Shown: positions 47,866 through 60,635, counted from the stretch's first letter. The stretch: 64,000 nt of DNA from Venturia oleaginea (GCA_013176395.1 JABMLP010000007.1:1054001-1118000); one strand, 5' to 3'. Numbers and translations: made by a program. The notes: a model not told the origin generated them from the letters alone.

Positions 47866-50800
47866 CTACTCCTCCTCCTCCCTAACAAAATCCCTTTCCA
47901 ACCTCATTCCCCCATCCCTCGTCCCCGGCCGCCCGCCCATACTCATACTATCCAAACTCCCCGCCCTTCCTCGCTCCCTCTCCCGCTCAAGCTGCATCCT
48001 CAACTCCTCATTCTCCGCCTTCCCCTCCTCGAGTCTCTTCCTCGCCCCACTCCTATCAAGCAACCTCGCCTCCCTCTCCGCCTTCAACCTTCTCTCCAAC
48101 TCCTTGAGCCGATGAATCCATCTCTGCTCACTGGGTTGAAGTGGTTGGATGGGCATCTGCATCGCTGTAATCGGTTGGCCATTTGCTCCTATCGGTCCGT
48201 GGGGAGGCGAAGGGATCAACGAGGAAGCGCGGCGAGTGGGTGATTCTTGGAGGTTGGGGAGGGCTTGTTCACGTTGGAATTTTTGTTGGTCGCGTTGGGG
48301 ATCTGTTGAGGGCGTGTATCCTTCTACTGCTGAGGTGGAGTGGTGGCGCATTAGTGTTGCAGTCATGGAGGCTCTATGGCTGGAATCCCGAGGCGGGATC
48401 CCAGTCATGCCTGGCGGACTTCTTGGTACGCCGCCCGGTATGACACCAGTCATGGAGGAGCCGGAATCGATGCTACCTCTTTGAGAGCGTGGGCGAGTGG
48501 GTGATGTGTGTCGAGCAAATTGCAATTCTGCTTTCAGGAGCTTGTTCTCGTTCTTGAGTTTGGTGATTTCCTCGCTTCTGCTCGTGTGGCCACCACTTCG
48601 GGAAGAGCTTCGAGATACACCGGGACTGCGTTTACCGCGGTCGTCACCACTTATCGGTTGAAGACTCGCATTCGGGGGCACAGCAGCTGGGGGCCCACTC
48701 TCCAACCGCTCTTTGGTCTGTTGCGCAACCATCTTCTCTAGATGGTCGATGCGTTTCGTCCTCACGTCAATCGCATGTTCCAGTGTCTGGAAGTCCTTCC
48801 ACAGATTCTTCTCCACGTCTCGAATGCGTGATCGGAAGCCGCCGACAAGGACTTCAACAGTCCTCACAGCAAGATTCATGTTCCTGCTGAAACCAACAAG
48901 ATTGCGCGAAATAACCTCTACGCTGGGCAGTTGATCGTCTACCAACGAGTTCTTCTGCATGAAATCGGCACCACAAAGCGTGGAAAGACGATTCCAAAGA
49001 GCAAGCAGCAGATTGTTGCGGTCCGTGAGCTGGTCGAGATACTGCTTTTCGATGGCCATGTACTTCCTTCTGTCGTTGTTGCGGGCCACCTCCAGTTGGT
49101 TGGCTCGGTTGTCATTCTGTTGAAGGGTATGAGAGAGTGACTGTTGACTCCGTTGCATTTGGTCGAAGTGGTTTCGGTCAGCCCGTCGAGCAGCTCTCTC
49201 CTTCTCAAGCAGCTCCGACAGTTTCTGTGATTCGAGACCGGTTGATTCCAGAAGCTGATCACGGCCACGTAGTAGACGTTCCTTTTCGTTGAGGTCTTGA
49301 CGACAAACATCAAGTGCAGTAAGTGTGTGCTCAAGATCGCGCTGTAGTTTCGTGACCTCCTATCCGGTCGTTAGCATTACTCAATCCCCATCTAAAAATG
49401 ACACATACCTTGAGTATACTACTGCTCGTGCTGTTAGGGCTTCCAAGGGCTTCCCTTAGATTACCCTCCAAGGTCTCCAGCCTCTCTTTCCATTGACTGG
49501 ACTCTGCATCTTTGGCACTGAGATTCTTCCTTAGCCTGTTGCCCTCGCCCTTGAACTTGTTGACATCGTCATTGAGTTCATCAATCATCTTCTGCCAATC
49601 CGCCTTTTCTTGCGAATCAAGGACTTCACGTTGTCTCCTCTCTTCACTGATCCTTTCCCTTTCATCCTGAAGAGTCGTCTGCGCAGCATTGAGCGCTGCC
49701 TCCAAATCTCCAATCTTGATCTTATCACCTTCTTGCTCCTCACGAAGAAATTGCACTTCAGTCTGACTAGACTCAAGCTGAACGTCCAGTCTTTCGTTCT
49801 TCGCAGACGTGTCTCGCAGCTTTTGATCAGTCTGTTCGAGCTCCTCCATAATGTCTGAGATCTGCTGTTCCAAATCTTGTTCTTTCCTTCGAGCAGCAGT
49901 AAGATCATCTTCGAGTCTAACAACACTCTCCGACACGTTTTTCATCTCTTGCTGTAGCGCTCCGAAATCGTTCTGCAATGTGCTAATCTCGGCGTCCTTT
50001 TGCTCGCACAACAGATCTAGTTTTTCAATCTCGTCGTTAGCCTCATTGCGTAGCGCTTCCGTTTCCTCCTCTGATTCTTGCAACGCGAGTAGTGCCTCCT
50101 CACGCTCAGTCTGTATGGACTGCAGATCTTCGAGGGTAGCGTCTCTCTCTTCCTTGACAACGCGGTTTTCCTCTTCAACATTCTGCAAGATATCCAGATG
50201 AGCATTGAGTTCTCTCTCGAGATCTTGGTTCGTCATCTTCACCCGAGCCAACTCATCTCGCAACTGGGCGAACTTCTTATCGTATTCGTCCACATCGCTC
50301 AGCTGGGTGACCCTAGTATGACCGCTCGCCCTGGATTCAGCTCGGTTGTGTGCGCGAGAAACTGATCGATCGAAAATGCTGTCTCCAGCAATTGATCGTG
50401 CTCCCACGCCATCACCATGTCTTCGCTGATTGATCTTGAGATCCTCAATCTCCTGCTGCAACCGTTCCCGTTCGCGATTCCTCGAAGTCAACATCGACGT
50501 CTGCGCGCTGAGATCTCGTCGCAACTCCGCATTCTCGTGCTTGAGCTGCTCCACAACTGTACTCGCGTTAGAATCAACTGTGCCATTGAAATCTTCACCG
50601 ACTGCTGAACCTGCGTCTGATCGTGCATTATTATAAGACACTTGGTGTCGCTTGTTAACGTTGTAAACATTGCGAACGTGGTTATTGGTTGTCGATGCTG
50701 CACTCTCAGTCTTGAGTCGTCTCAGTTCTTCCCGCAACTTTTCGGCATCTTCATCGGCTTGCTCGCGGCGAGCAGTTTCGGATTCAAGCAGGTCTTTCCA

Positions 50801-52657
50801 CATCTCGATTGTCTCTTCAACTCCTTTGTCATTTTCCGAGGCTTTTCGTTCGTTCGTAGATTTGATGTAGTCCGCCAATTTACGTTTGTCGACTTCTTTC
50901 CCAAGGTTCTCTTCGCGTAATCTTTCGATCTCTATCTCTCTCTCTTGAAGAGTCTCGCTGAGGTAAATAATCTCTTCTTCCATCTCGGCCTGCCTCTCAC
51001 TCTGATCACTCTTGCTGTCGTCCATATCGCCCTGTTTGGCAGCTTGGCCTTCTTCAAGACCCTTGATCTTGCGCTCCAGCTCGCGTATCTTCTTGCGAAG
51101 AGCCTGGTTGTCTTTTTTCTCGTTGGCAAGATCAGTCTGAAGTTGAACATTCTTGTTAATCATGTCCTTCACACCTTCTTCTGACCGGTTTTGCAAAGCC
51201 TGATCGAGAAAGTGAATCTTGAGCTTGAGGTCAAAGTTCTCTTTGCTTAATTTGTCGATCTTGCTGTTTTGCTCTTTGAGCGTCAAGTTGCTTTTCTGCC
51301 TACTGGATGCCACCGAAAGACTCAGAGCTTGACTACGAGCTGGCGAGTGTAGATGTTTCTCTCGATACTCCCTCGCGACAGTTTCTGGTACCTGTATATT
51401 CTGAACATGCTGTGAAATAACAGTATCCGTAGGTGCGCCTCCATGCTCAACAGCTCGAGGTGTTTCCGGAGGCGAACCTGCGTTCCCTCGCTCCTCCTCT
51501 AGTCTTTCCAATTCGCGTGTCCGAGTTGTCGAGCTCCTGGACCGACTCCAAGACGGCGCGTCGCCAAAGCTTGAACCGTTGGATGAAGCGATGCTTGACA
51601 TGCTCGGTAATCGTGATAGAGATATGCCTGGTCGCATCGATCCAGAGCCTGGTACAGCTCCACCAGACTGAAGTGAGAAGTCTGCTCCCAATGTAGCGTT
51701 GCTGCCTTCTGACATCACAGATCGTGAGGAGACCGAAGAGCGCTGACTCGATGTACGGTTCTGGAGAAAGCTGGGTCGTTTGAGAAGTCGGGAGGAGGAC
51801 ATTGAACCTCTAGGAGAATGTAAAGATGCAAGTACATTGTCCGAGCTTGCTTCTGGGCTGAGTGTAGGTTCCGAGATACTGGTTTCCTCCTCTTCCTCCT
51901 CCAGCGCAGATGTATCTCGTTCAATTCTCACGGTCGAAGTGTCCGACGGCTGTTTTTGATGTCCATTCTTAATCGCAGTTTCCGCACAGGCTTCCTCGAA
52001 GCTCTGTTCTGGTGTCCTCTCTTGACCCGGGTGAGGCAGGTTGTTGGTAGTCCGCAACTGATTCCGCTCAGCGGCTCTAGCTGTAGGCGACGAAGGAAGT
52101 TCGTCCAATTCCGCACTGCTATCCTTTGACTCCACATTGCCATCGAGGTTCAAATACTCATTGCCATGATAAGGAGTCTTGTATGCGCTGGGCGGTGTCA
52201 CTGGAGATTTCGAGCCCTCACGTTCTTCCTCCGCTGTCTGCTTGTCTGCCTCCAGCGATTCCCGTATTTGCTCAGCAATGGACTTCTTGTTCTTCACGTG
52301 TCCCTTCGGTCTTCCATTACCAGGCGATCCTCCAAACAAATAAGTATCGTCAGCGCCCTTCTTGCCTCCTTCCGCTGCGGTCTCTGGCTCCAATTCGGGT
52401 AAGAAGCTCGACTCTACATGCATTAATTCTCTCCTCATATCTTTGTCCACGAAGGCGCTCGCATCACTATCGAGCTGGCTACAGCTGGGAAGTCGGACGA
52501 GAGAGATGTCCTCATCGTCATCTATGGGTAGAGGGGGTAGGTCCGAATCTTCGGCAATGTCGAAAAGGGTATTGGGGTTGTGATGGGTGATTTGAAGGAT
52601 AGATTTGTCCTGGACGTGCTCGTCGCCAGTTGGCGATGCTTGCTGCGCCTTGGCCAT
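47866..52657 (-). CDS. apsB: Microtubule-nucleation scaffold ApsB (Mto1/centrosomin family)
   Basis: Exons 52657-49409 and 49359-47866 give 1580 residues. The 49-nt intron (GTATGT, GCTAAC, GATAG) joins SSILK to EVTKLQRDL. The N-terminal ~430 residues are a polar, Ser/Pro-rich region. The CM1-like motif NLTLKEQNSKIDKLSKENFD continues into LKLKIHFLDQALQ and binds the gamma-tubulin complex. Long coiled coils cover about residues 460-1200, with many Glu/Gln/Arg heptads. The C-terminal region has the conserved stretch LWNRLSTLCGADFMQKNSL, VGFSRNMNLAVRTVEVLVGG and a second coiled coil near the end. In Aspergillus, ApsB acts at spindle-pole bodies and septa to nucleate cytoplasmic microtubules and is needed for nuclear positioning during conidiation. 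Length and layout match the family. Confidence 0.88.
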
Positions 52658-53249
52658 TCATGCGGTCAGTTGGGTTGCTTGGTGTCGCTGTGGACAGAAA
52701 TGGCGCGTTGCGAATCTTGTCCAACTGGGTGGTGTCGCATGCTTCGGGAGAGCTTCTCCTCCTTCTCGAAAAGAAAGGAAATACGGATGAAGAGTCGCGT
52801 ATTTTGGTTTCCGGGGCGTCGTCTCAACACATGCAAGGATTGTGAGTTGAAGTTTGTTTTTCTGGTTCGGACGCAAACGTGAAGATGGCGATGATTGGGG
52901 GGGTTGCGCAGTGGTAGTACAGATTGAGACTACCTAACCAGCAACATAATCTAATAGATTGAATATGACTCTCCTTTTCGGTCTTACTATGCACCATAGA
53001 GAAGTTGTGGTGGTCTTCGCGTTGTCAGTCGTGTTTATGGAGCTTTACGCTATACCTGACATGTGGAGAGCTAGCCTGTTGTGGTAGCAATCGACATGAT
53101 TCGGTGCTCAGGCCAAGGCTATATACGTTTCCCGTCTAGTCATGAACTGTTCTATATAGCCTTCTAGCCTTTGGACCAGAAGGTCAATGTGCACTCTTTC
53201 GCCCAAGGCTCATTGTGCAGCCTCGCGTCTCCCAAGTAAGAGAGAGAGC
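52658..53249. other. apsB upstream region
   Basis: This 592-bp stretch is upstream of apsB and downstream of GRC3. Short frames on both strands have no family signal. Confidence 0.45.
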
Positions 53250-55464
53250 CTACTGAAATCGCCTCGTCTTCCAAACTTGCATACCAAGTCCACCAACACG
53301 TTTCCTGTCTTCTACCCCATCCATCTCCTCTACCCAAGGCGTTGCCACATCAGAAATCGTCACTGTTCGACCCTGTTCCTTCGCCCATTCCTGATAATAT
53401 CTCTCTTCCAGATATGCCCAGCCTGGCGACTCCAATCCTCCAAATGCGAGCACCAGTCGATTCGAGGGCACCTCCGCAATCTCCTTGACGGGTACTGGCG
53501 TGACTATCTGCATTGTTTGCCATTTCGTGTCTATTCCGCGAATCAAGCCGAGCCCCATCGTACGCGATTTGCGTGGCTCGAAGGGGAGGCTGTAGCCTCT
53601 TGGGCCGACCGTGAAGTATGGAATACAATCGTCTTCCCCACGGAGAATCTTTCGATTGCCCGAAACCGATGCATCATCAACTGCGAGTATCGAGACAATG
53701 CTGCCGTTGAGTAATGTTGAAAGCATGTTCGGGTACATGACCGGTACTTCTCCGAAGATGAAGACGCCCGTAAAATCAGCAAGTGTCTCTCCGTACGAGA
53801 CGTCGAAAGGCCTTTGATATGCCAGCGGCAAGGCATTCCACTTCGGAGCCTTCTGTTCGTTGCTCTCGGAGTGAAAATAGGATAAAATGTGCATCTCGTT
53901 GACCTCCGCTGCAGTACGTGGGCTCTTGTGGATATTGAAAAATGGTTGGGGTGGAAGTATCTCCAATGACGTTGATGCAGCTGCCTTTTGGATCCAGTTT
54001 AGCACTTTGGTGGGACCAGAAGCGAAGCACAGGACGTGCGAGGGCTTCAACGTCTCTGTCAAGTTGACGGTGAGATCGTATCCTGATGCTTGGAACCAGA
54101 AGGGACAGTTTACAATCAGTGTGGTGCCTTGAATTGTTCCATGGTTCAAAGAATGATAGTTTTGAAGGAGGTCGCGGACGGCATCTAGATAGTGCTCTAT
54201 ATCATCCTTGTGGCCATTAAATCGGATGGCATGTGCTTTGAGGATTTTGTTTTCGCCATCGTTGAACGTCGAACGAGCAAATCTTGGTTTGAGATTTGGT
54301 TGCTTGATCATGACGAGTGAGATTTGCCCAGGCGGACCGTATTCTTGCTTGCTTTGATCCAAGTCTAGATAGGCTACCGGACGTGATTTTTTAATTGCTC
54401 TCGGGTTAGTCAAGAGACTATTAATCAGGATAGCAGCAAAAGTAGATTTTCCAACATTTGCCGGACCGCAGAGCTGAATAATGGGAGCAGAATTCAGTTT
54501 GTTGCTGCAAAATCCGTTTATACGCTCCTGCCATATTTTTGGTATGTCTAGAGGTAAAAGGCCACCGCCTTTTGATGTTGGCTGCGCATCGAGAATCTAG
54601 GTTCCTTAGTTGTGGACATAGCTTTACTTCGAAGCAATGACGGACCTTGGAAAAGGACTGCTGAGAGTCAGTAGAGCGGTCAGGACTGTACAAAGGAGAT
54701 ACTCTATTGAGAACCTCCGTGGTGTGCTCATCCGCTCTGATACTTGCTATTTCAATCACAGCACCCTCGGATTTGATGCATTTGATCACAGGTATGCTTG
54801 AGGTTGAAGAAGCGTACACATCTAAAGATGGAGCTTCGGCTGCCAGAAATGCGCCGGCAACGATGACCAAACCCTCGTGAACCTGGAGTCGATATCGGCC
54901 CCATATACTTAGCGTTTCCCCGGTGTTCATAGAGATCCGTTCGTTATTAGAATTTCCATGGACGCAATTCTCTCTCGTTGGAGACCAGCTGCTCATCTGG
55001 ACAACCTGTTCGTCATCCACATCGACCATTGCTACCTCGGCAGTGTCGCGTTGCGGGATGTCACTAGACTCGTAGTCTTGGTCTTGGTTTGGAAGATTAC
55101 ACGTCGCAGGTATCGAGTGCTTCGAAGATGAGGCAATTTGCGAGAAAACATGGTCCTCTTCAATAGCATCGTCTTGTTCCAAATTCGCGACCTCTTCTTT
55201 CCGTCGTGCTGGAATCCGAGGTTGTGACGGTTTCGCTATCTTGGGTTTCTTCAATTTCTTCTTTTCTGCGGTCCCAACGGAGATGCTTTGTGCGGCCTCA
55301 TCATGTACCACGGTATCAGAACTGGCGAGTTCGGCTTTTGCTCTCGCAGCTGCAAAGGCGCTCAAAGGAGCTGTCGGGATGGTCACGCTCGCAGTGATGG
55401 CAGTTTCGGTTCTTCTGGACTGGACTGGCAGATTGGTCTCGTTGGCTTTCCGCTTCTTGCTCAT
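53250..55464 (-). CDS. GRC3: Polynucleotide 5'-hydroxyl kinase GRC3
   Basis: Exons 55464-54646 and 54596-53250 give 721 residues. The 49-nt intron has an unusual GTCCGT donor, a CAACTAAG branch region and a CCTAG acceptor. An upstream in-frame TTG at 55488 is not an ATG. The N-terminal ~190 residues are basic and disordered (MSKKRK, KKKLKKPKIAKPSQPR). The kinase part has Walker A GPANVGKSTF (about 317-326), a Walker-B/lid region with VAYLDLDQSKQEYGPPGQIS and HIVNCPFW-like text (TTLIVNCPFWF), and a C-terminal domain including PVMYPNMLSTLLNGSIVSIL. Grc3 with Las1 phosphorylates the 5' end after ITS2 cleavage in pre-rRNA processing and has been linked to Pol I termination. It is divergent to SAR1. 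Confidence 0.9.
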
Positions 55465-55731
55465 CGCAAAGTATGCCTTTTGGAGCAAAGATGAAGTGTT
55501 GGTCCAGAGATCTAAGCACTCTTGTCTATGAGTGAAGAAATTGGAATTTCAGTTCGAGGGCAGAACATGCTGGGGAGGGCGTTGGTTCAGCCACGTGGCG
55601 TATATTGCCCGTTAAAGTCGCTATTGGCGATCATGACAACTTTCGATCCTCCGCATCTTCAACAACCAACAACTTAACACTTAACCCCCAGATACAACTG
55701 CACACCGAAACACTGCTCGTAACCATATACC
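55465..55731. promoter_or_regulatory. Shared GRC3-SAR1 bidirectional promoter
   Basis: A 267-bp spacer separates the two divergent start codons. It must contain both 5' leaders and promoters. I saw no TATA box or clear element; the call rests on spacing. Confidence 0.55.
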
Positions 55732-56409
55732 ATGTGGATCATCGACTGGTTTTGGGGTAAGAATGCTTTCCGAAACCTTCCGCCAATCCGATCAAAACTA
55801 ACAACTCCTATAGATGTCCTGGCCTCCCTAGGTCTTGCCAACAAGCACGCGAAGCTCCTCTTCCTTGGTCTCGACAACGCCGGAAAGACGACTCTCCTCC
55901 ATATGCTCAAGAACGACCGCGTCGCCGTTCTCCAGCCGACTCTCCACCCTACATCCGAAGAACTAGCCATCGGTAATGTCAAGTTCACCACATTCGACCT
56001 CGGAGGTCATGCACAAGCTCGCAGATTATGGAGAGATTACTTTCCGGAAGTCAGTGGTATCGTCTTTTTGGTAGATTCCAAAGACCACGAGCGATTTCCT
56101 GAGGCAAAAGCTGAGCTCGATGCTCTGTTAGCCATGGAAGAGCTCTCTAAGACGCCATTCCTAATTCTCGGAAACAAGATTGATCGTGAGTACACCTTTT
56201 ATCTACGATGCTAGCTGCCAATTGACACTCTGGTAGACCCCGATGCCATCTCCGAGGACCAGCTCCGCCAATCCCTAGGCCTGTACCAAACCACCGGCAA
56301 GGGAAAGATAGCGTTGGAAGGTATCCGACCAATCGAGGTCTTCATGTGCTCCGTGGTCCTGAGGCAGGGCTACGGCGAGGGAATTCGCTGGCTTAGCCAG
56401 TATGTGTAG
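55732..56409 (+). CDS. SAR1: Small GTPase SAR1 (COPII)
   Basis: Exons 55732-55756, 55814-56185 and 56237-56409 give 189 residues, the exact length of fungal Sar1. Introns are 57 and 51 nt (GTAAGA ... CTATAG; GTGAGT ... GGTAG). The N-terminal amphipathic helix starts [17 protein letters not shown]-box motifs are present: [13 protein letters not shown] (P-loop), [10 protein letters not shown] (switch I with the effector Thr), [13 protein letters not shown] (switch II) and NKID. The C-terminus is [12 protein letters not shown]. Sar1-GTP inserts its helix into the ER membrane and recruits Sec23/24 to start COPII coat assembly. The very short first exon ends just after the aromatic WFW. Confidence 0.97.
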
Positions 56410-57219
56410 ATATACAAGGTGATTTTATGCTATACTCAATTGGACGGAGAACGGCGTGTGGGCTTGCTTCTGAGGTGGACTGCTCATGAATCGAGCAGGT
56501 CAAATTCAAGATCGTTAAGATGTTACATAAGTTCCTGAAATTTCATTTTCCAAAGTTTCGGGTCCTCGTGGATTATTCTATATCTAAGGACTTGATAAGT
56601 TCATTGGTCCAATGCTAATCTTGACGTGTAGAGTTTTCGCAACGATGAACTGAATGCGCCGGCTTAAGGGACCATGGTATCCTCATCATACAACGACGCT
56701 TGTTTTTGACACTGCCAGCGCTATTGCCTTTCTGTCTTTGCAACCAGAGGTCAAACCTCGAAATAGCAGCCCCCGATCCATGATCGACGTCGCTGAGGTT
56801 CTCATAAGTTTCAGGTTTGCACTGCTAGGATTGTGCTCTACAGCGCATCAAGTCGCTAAAAAAAAACTTTCCCCCCGCCCTAATCCCACAAAACTCGGGC
56901 TAAAACAAATGGTAATCAGAGAGGAAAGAAAGAAAATAGGTTGCTTAATCCAGGGTTTCTTGCTGAGCATGAACAAAAAGCAGTCGAAGTTGTGTTACAA
57001 ACAATATAACACTCAAATACTTGTGCACGGTTAGTAGTGATGGAATCCGTATCGCCTTCATTGTTGTTACCACCTTCCATAACGCCAAAGTGTCCACCCC
57101 TGGGTCGTGAAATCCGACGATATTTTCACCTGGAGAAACCAACTCCAACGCATCAGCAAGTCTTACTCGCATGGGTCGAGGAGAGAATGTGGTGAAGAGA
57201 ATATACGGCAAGCCAAAAA
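56410..57219. other. Gene-free 0.8-kb region
   Basis: No gene is supported. It contains the SAR1 3' flank and short A/C homopolymer runs near 56859-56880. Confidence 0.45.
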
Positions 57220-58800
57220 TTACTTGCTTTTTCGGTAGAGTGGTTCACAGAGGTGCGCGAAATCGCGGGTGATGAACAGTCTCTCCAACAGAGCTGTGTC
57301 ACAGCGACTTGTTGCATATGGGACGAAGATATCCTCCAGAGAGCTGAACATGTGGCAGAGAGCTCGCACGAGGTCGGGATAGCACCGCTGCATATCTATG
57401 GCGCGGTAACTTGGAGGACCTGCTTCGATGCCCAAGGTACGCGCATCGATCTCAAGGTCCAGCCAGCTCATAGTCAATCCGGACGTTAAAGACCTCTGCT
57501 CCAGAGATGTCCCAGAAGATGATCCACTAGGGGAGGCAGCGCGTACGATGAAACCCCCTCCCCCACCCGAAACCGGACCCCTCAGTTGGCGCATTGCAAC
57601 TTCACCATGCGTATGGATAAATCCTTTGCAGACGACTTAGCCGCGCAGTCGGGTCGTGTAAATAGTCGAGTAGCTCGACCAGCTTCACGGAGTGATACAA
57701 GCAGTACATAGATGAACCATGCATTGGCTGGTGACATTTGTAAATCAAATTGCACGACTCTTGACCGTCCGACAGGAAGTGACGGCCTCCTCTGAGGAAT
57801 TTCTTCTCCAGGATTCTGCTGTGGGCCTTCTTGACGTTATATGGATTCGGTGACTCTGCTTCTGGGCCATCGTCCCAGAGTACCTGCTCGTCACCTGCGT
57901 CTAAAAAAGATGTGTCATCGTCGATTGCTGCTTCTGTTGGATTGTCGACGGCGATTGATATCATCCAGCTTGACGACCTCGAACGGCTGTACGTCGGTGA
58001 TCTTGCGCCCGGATTTGAACGACACTTTGGGTGCAGTGCTACGATGGCACTCTTCAAGACGCCAAGCGACGAAAACAGTTTGGCTCCTGTGGTCTTATGT
58101 GGCTTTGGCGGCACAGCCTTGAACTGAAGCTCACTCGGAGAATACGCGTTGTAGAGAGCCCACGCGGTTGCAATCGTTCGGCACATATCCTCGCCCTCGG
58201 CATGAAGGCATCGACAACGTGTAAGACTGAGAAGCCCTTGAAGGTGTCTCGGACCCTCTCCACGGTTACCATCGACCTCTTGTACATGGACGCCATTTCT
58301 GTGGGCGTGCCTCTCAATTGCATGGTGTTGGACCATATTTTGCACCACTCGAATTAAAAGGCTTTGTATGGCCACCTGTCTGTGGGATCAACTAGATCGC
58401 CGATCAATTTATGTGATAGTCTGATGATCATAAAGTGCTGACTCTCCATTGATACTACGGCGCCATACATGTTGGGCGTATGGTCGCGCTGCTTATTGTC
58501 GAGTCTCGGTCGTAGGCAAAAAATCCTCTTCAAGGACGATCGGCACAATCGACGTCACTTGTGTCGTCGAGGTGCTATGGAGAAGATTATACAAACTTTT
58601 GCGATGTACTCCTGCGTTTCGTCTGCTCGACGTTGCAACATGACAAGATCTCGGTCACGTCTCAGGACCTTGGTTTTGGCCTTTTTGAACAGGATTTGGT
58701 GGACATGTGCCAGGTCCTGTCTCAGTGGTGCTGTCGTCTTCGACTTTGGCGTTTCGAGTTGATCTAGGGGACGTCGTGTCCCACGTTTGGACTTCCACTC
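57220..58800 (-). pseudogene. Decayed protein-coding gene, family unknown
   Basis: The minus strand reads protein-like text that switches frame several times. In order (5' to 3' on the minus strand) it has LAHVHQILFKKAKTKVLRRD and LVMLQRRADETQEYIAKV; then YNLLHSTSTTQVTSIVPIV in the next frame; then HFMIIRLSHKLIGDLVDP and DRWPYKAF in a third; then MASMYKRSMVTVERVRDTF and FKGFSVLHVVDAFMPRARIC; then a long open frame ending in LLDYLHDPTARLSRLQRIYPYAW and a stop at 57602; and then IIFWDISGAEVFNVRID. No set of introns with good borders links them. I do not recognise the family. It looks like an old gene with several indels. The 258-codon frame at 57602-58375 is the longest survivor and may have been the body of the protein. 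Confidence 0.45.
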
Positions 58801-59020
58801 AGCTGATGTGAGGTTAGCAGTGACGCGAACAACGGTATGGGCAACACTTTACGATCGAGTATTTTGAGAAGTTAGTGACCTTGTGCTTCCTCCATTTCGA
58901 CTGGCCAGATGCCGCGAAATGTGGCCACAGAAGCGCTAGCTCTGCCTTGACATCACTCCGTTCGAAGGATGTTTCAATCAAACGGGCGAGGAGTTGTCGC
59001 TATGGTAAGGAAGGATTCAG

Positions 59021-59223
59021 ACGGTGGTTGAGTCGCTGAAGAGCGACGCTGATGAAGATTGTGATTGTGTTGTTGACGTGAGAAACCTGTCGGAATTCAA
59101 GAGATTGTAAGTAAACCCGTGATGAGGAGGTTGTGGTACTACTTGGGAGGAAGACGGTTGAACTTGAGTGACGCTGATGGAGATGGTGATTGAGCTGTTG
59201 ACGAGTGATACCGGTCGGAATTT
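59021..59223 (+). repeat. Degenerate direct repeat, two copies of ~75 bp
   Basis: Copy 1 (59021-59100) and copy 2 (59154-59223) share the order ACGGTTG, GAGTGACGCTGATG, AGAT.GTGATTG, GTTGTTGACG and CGGAATT, with small gaps and substitutions. Identity looks around three quarters by eye. No gene is supported across them, and they lie between two decayed genes. Confidence 0.55.
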
Positions 59224-59417
59224 GCACGAGCGCATTCGTATGACTGTTATTCGGAAGAAAATGAGTCCTGAAGAATTCCTATCGACTGAGCAACCCAGGT
59301 AACGGCCATTGACAGGCAAACCAATAGTGAACTGAGCTGCCATGTAATAAATATAGCTAGTACACAAACGTAAAAGTCGACGACACAGAGCAGCAGCAAG
59401 GAAGATGTACTAAATCA

Positions 59418-60342
59418 ATGTTCAACTACCACATGGTTACCAGATGCAACGAGGAAGAACTAGACGACGTCCTATATCGAGAAAAGAAGGAGTTGGAGGC
59501 GCTTTCGCGAGAATGCCAACAACTCTACGAACAATCGTTGGAAGCTGGGGATTGCAAATCCCCAGCTGGACTCGTCTTGTACCTGCTTATTCGGTTCGTT
59601 GTTCTCGTCGAACCGAAATCAGAAAAAGAGCGCAGTGGAAGGACCAACAGATGCGGTACGCGTTAGACAGGTACAGCGAATTGGGTGAGACTGGAGAGGA
59701 GGGCAAGAGAAGGGGTTGGCTCTTGGCATGTGCCGCATATGCTTTGGTTATTGCCCAGGCACTGCCAGGGTTGGCGAGCTGGATAATGGCCATCTTCGGA
59801 TACAAAAACACGGAATTTGGTATCCTTCTGGGATTGGGAATAGGAATTAGGAAATACTCTATATACCTGCCTATCGAGATGTGAGACTATTACCGTCGGT
59901 ATGGGCTTCTCCAGGTGCATCAAAATCATGGATGAAGTGGTTTGGTACATCTATTGTCGTCCACCCCGACTAGAAACCAGATTTGAAAGGATAAGAGGGT
60001 GGGATTCTCAGCAGTGTGATCTCGCTCGCACTCCAGAGCCGAACAATACGCCAAAGCTACCGCGGCTTCATTCATACCGGCCACGTTGCGGCCAAATTAC
60101 AATCATGCCCCTGGACCATGATCAGCACTATCCAGCATCCGGTCAGGTTGCCGCCGGTGTATGGGACTCAAAAAGACGCATGGAGTTGGGAACTGATGGA
60201 ACTTTTGATGAGTTTGATGAATGAGTGGATGAAGTATGCAGACGAGGGAGCGGCGTCTCTTTATCGATATGGGACTATGAGAGACAATGAAAACTTCACG
60301 ACGAAGCTAAGCAAACATTCATCAGAAAGGCTGCACATTTGA
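59418..60342 (+). pseudogene. Decayed gene encoding a coiled-coil/membrane-type protein
   Basis: An ATG-started frame reads EEELDDVLYREKKELEALSR and ECQQLYEQSLEAGDCKSP up to a point near 59590. A neighbouring frame then takes over with QWKDQQMRYALDRYSELGE and a hydrophobic helix LACAAYALVIAQALPGLASW, ending at 59884. Further on a third piece reads GTQKDAWSWELMELLMSLMN and EWMKYADEGAASLYRYGTM up to 60342. The frame changes are not matched by convincing splice sites, so I treat this as one damaged gene. Some of the breaks could still be introns I failed to place. Family unknown. Confidence 0.4.
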
Positions 60343-60635
60343 ACTTGTATCCGAGAGCTCCAACCAGAGCTGAAAGCAGGTTTTGAAGGTATTCCGTTTG
60401 TAAACATGTTATATTATAGCATCGCGTTCGGCTTTGAGCAGAGATCGAAACTGAATCTTCAGCTTTGCGAATTAATTTGCTTCGATACATTACGAGCGAC
60501 TACGAACATCGTCTGACTCATTTGCTGACGGCGCAATACTCAGATTTCCCGGCCTGCCTCAACACATATTCTATCACAAGAACAGTATCGCTTGAGTAAT
60601 TTTCCACCCCAGTCTTCTCCAAATAGCAGTTTCCA
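60343..60635. other. Short convergent intergenic region
   Basis: This 293-bp spacer holds the 3' flank of the MFS transporter gene on the right. Nothing else was seen. Confidence 0.4.
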
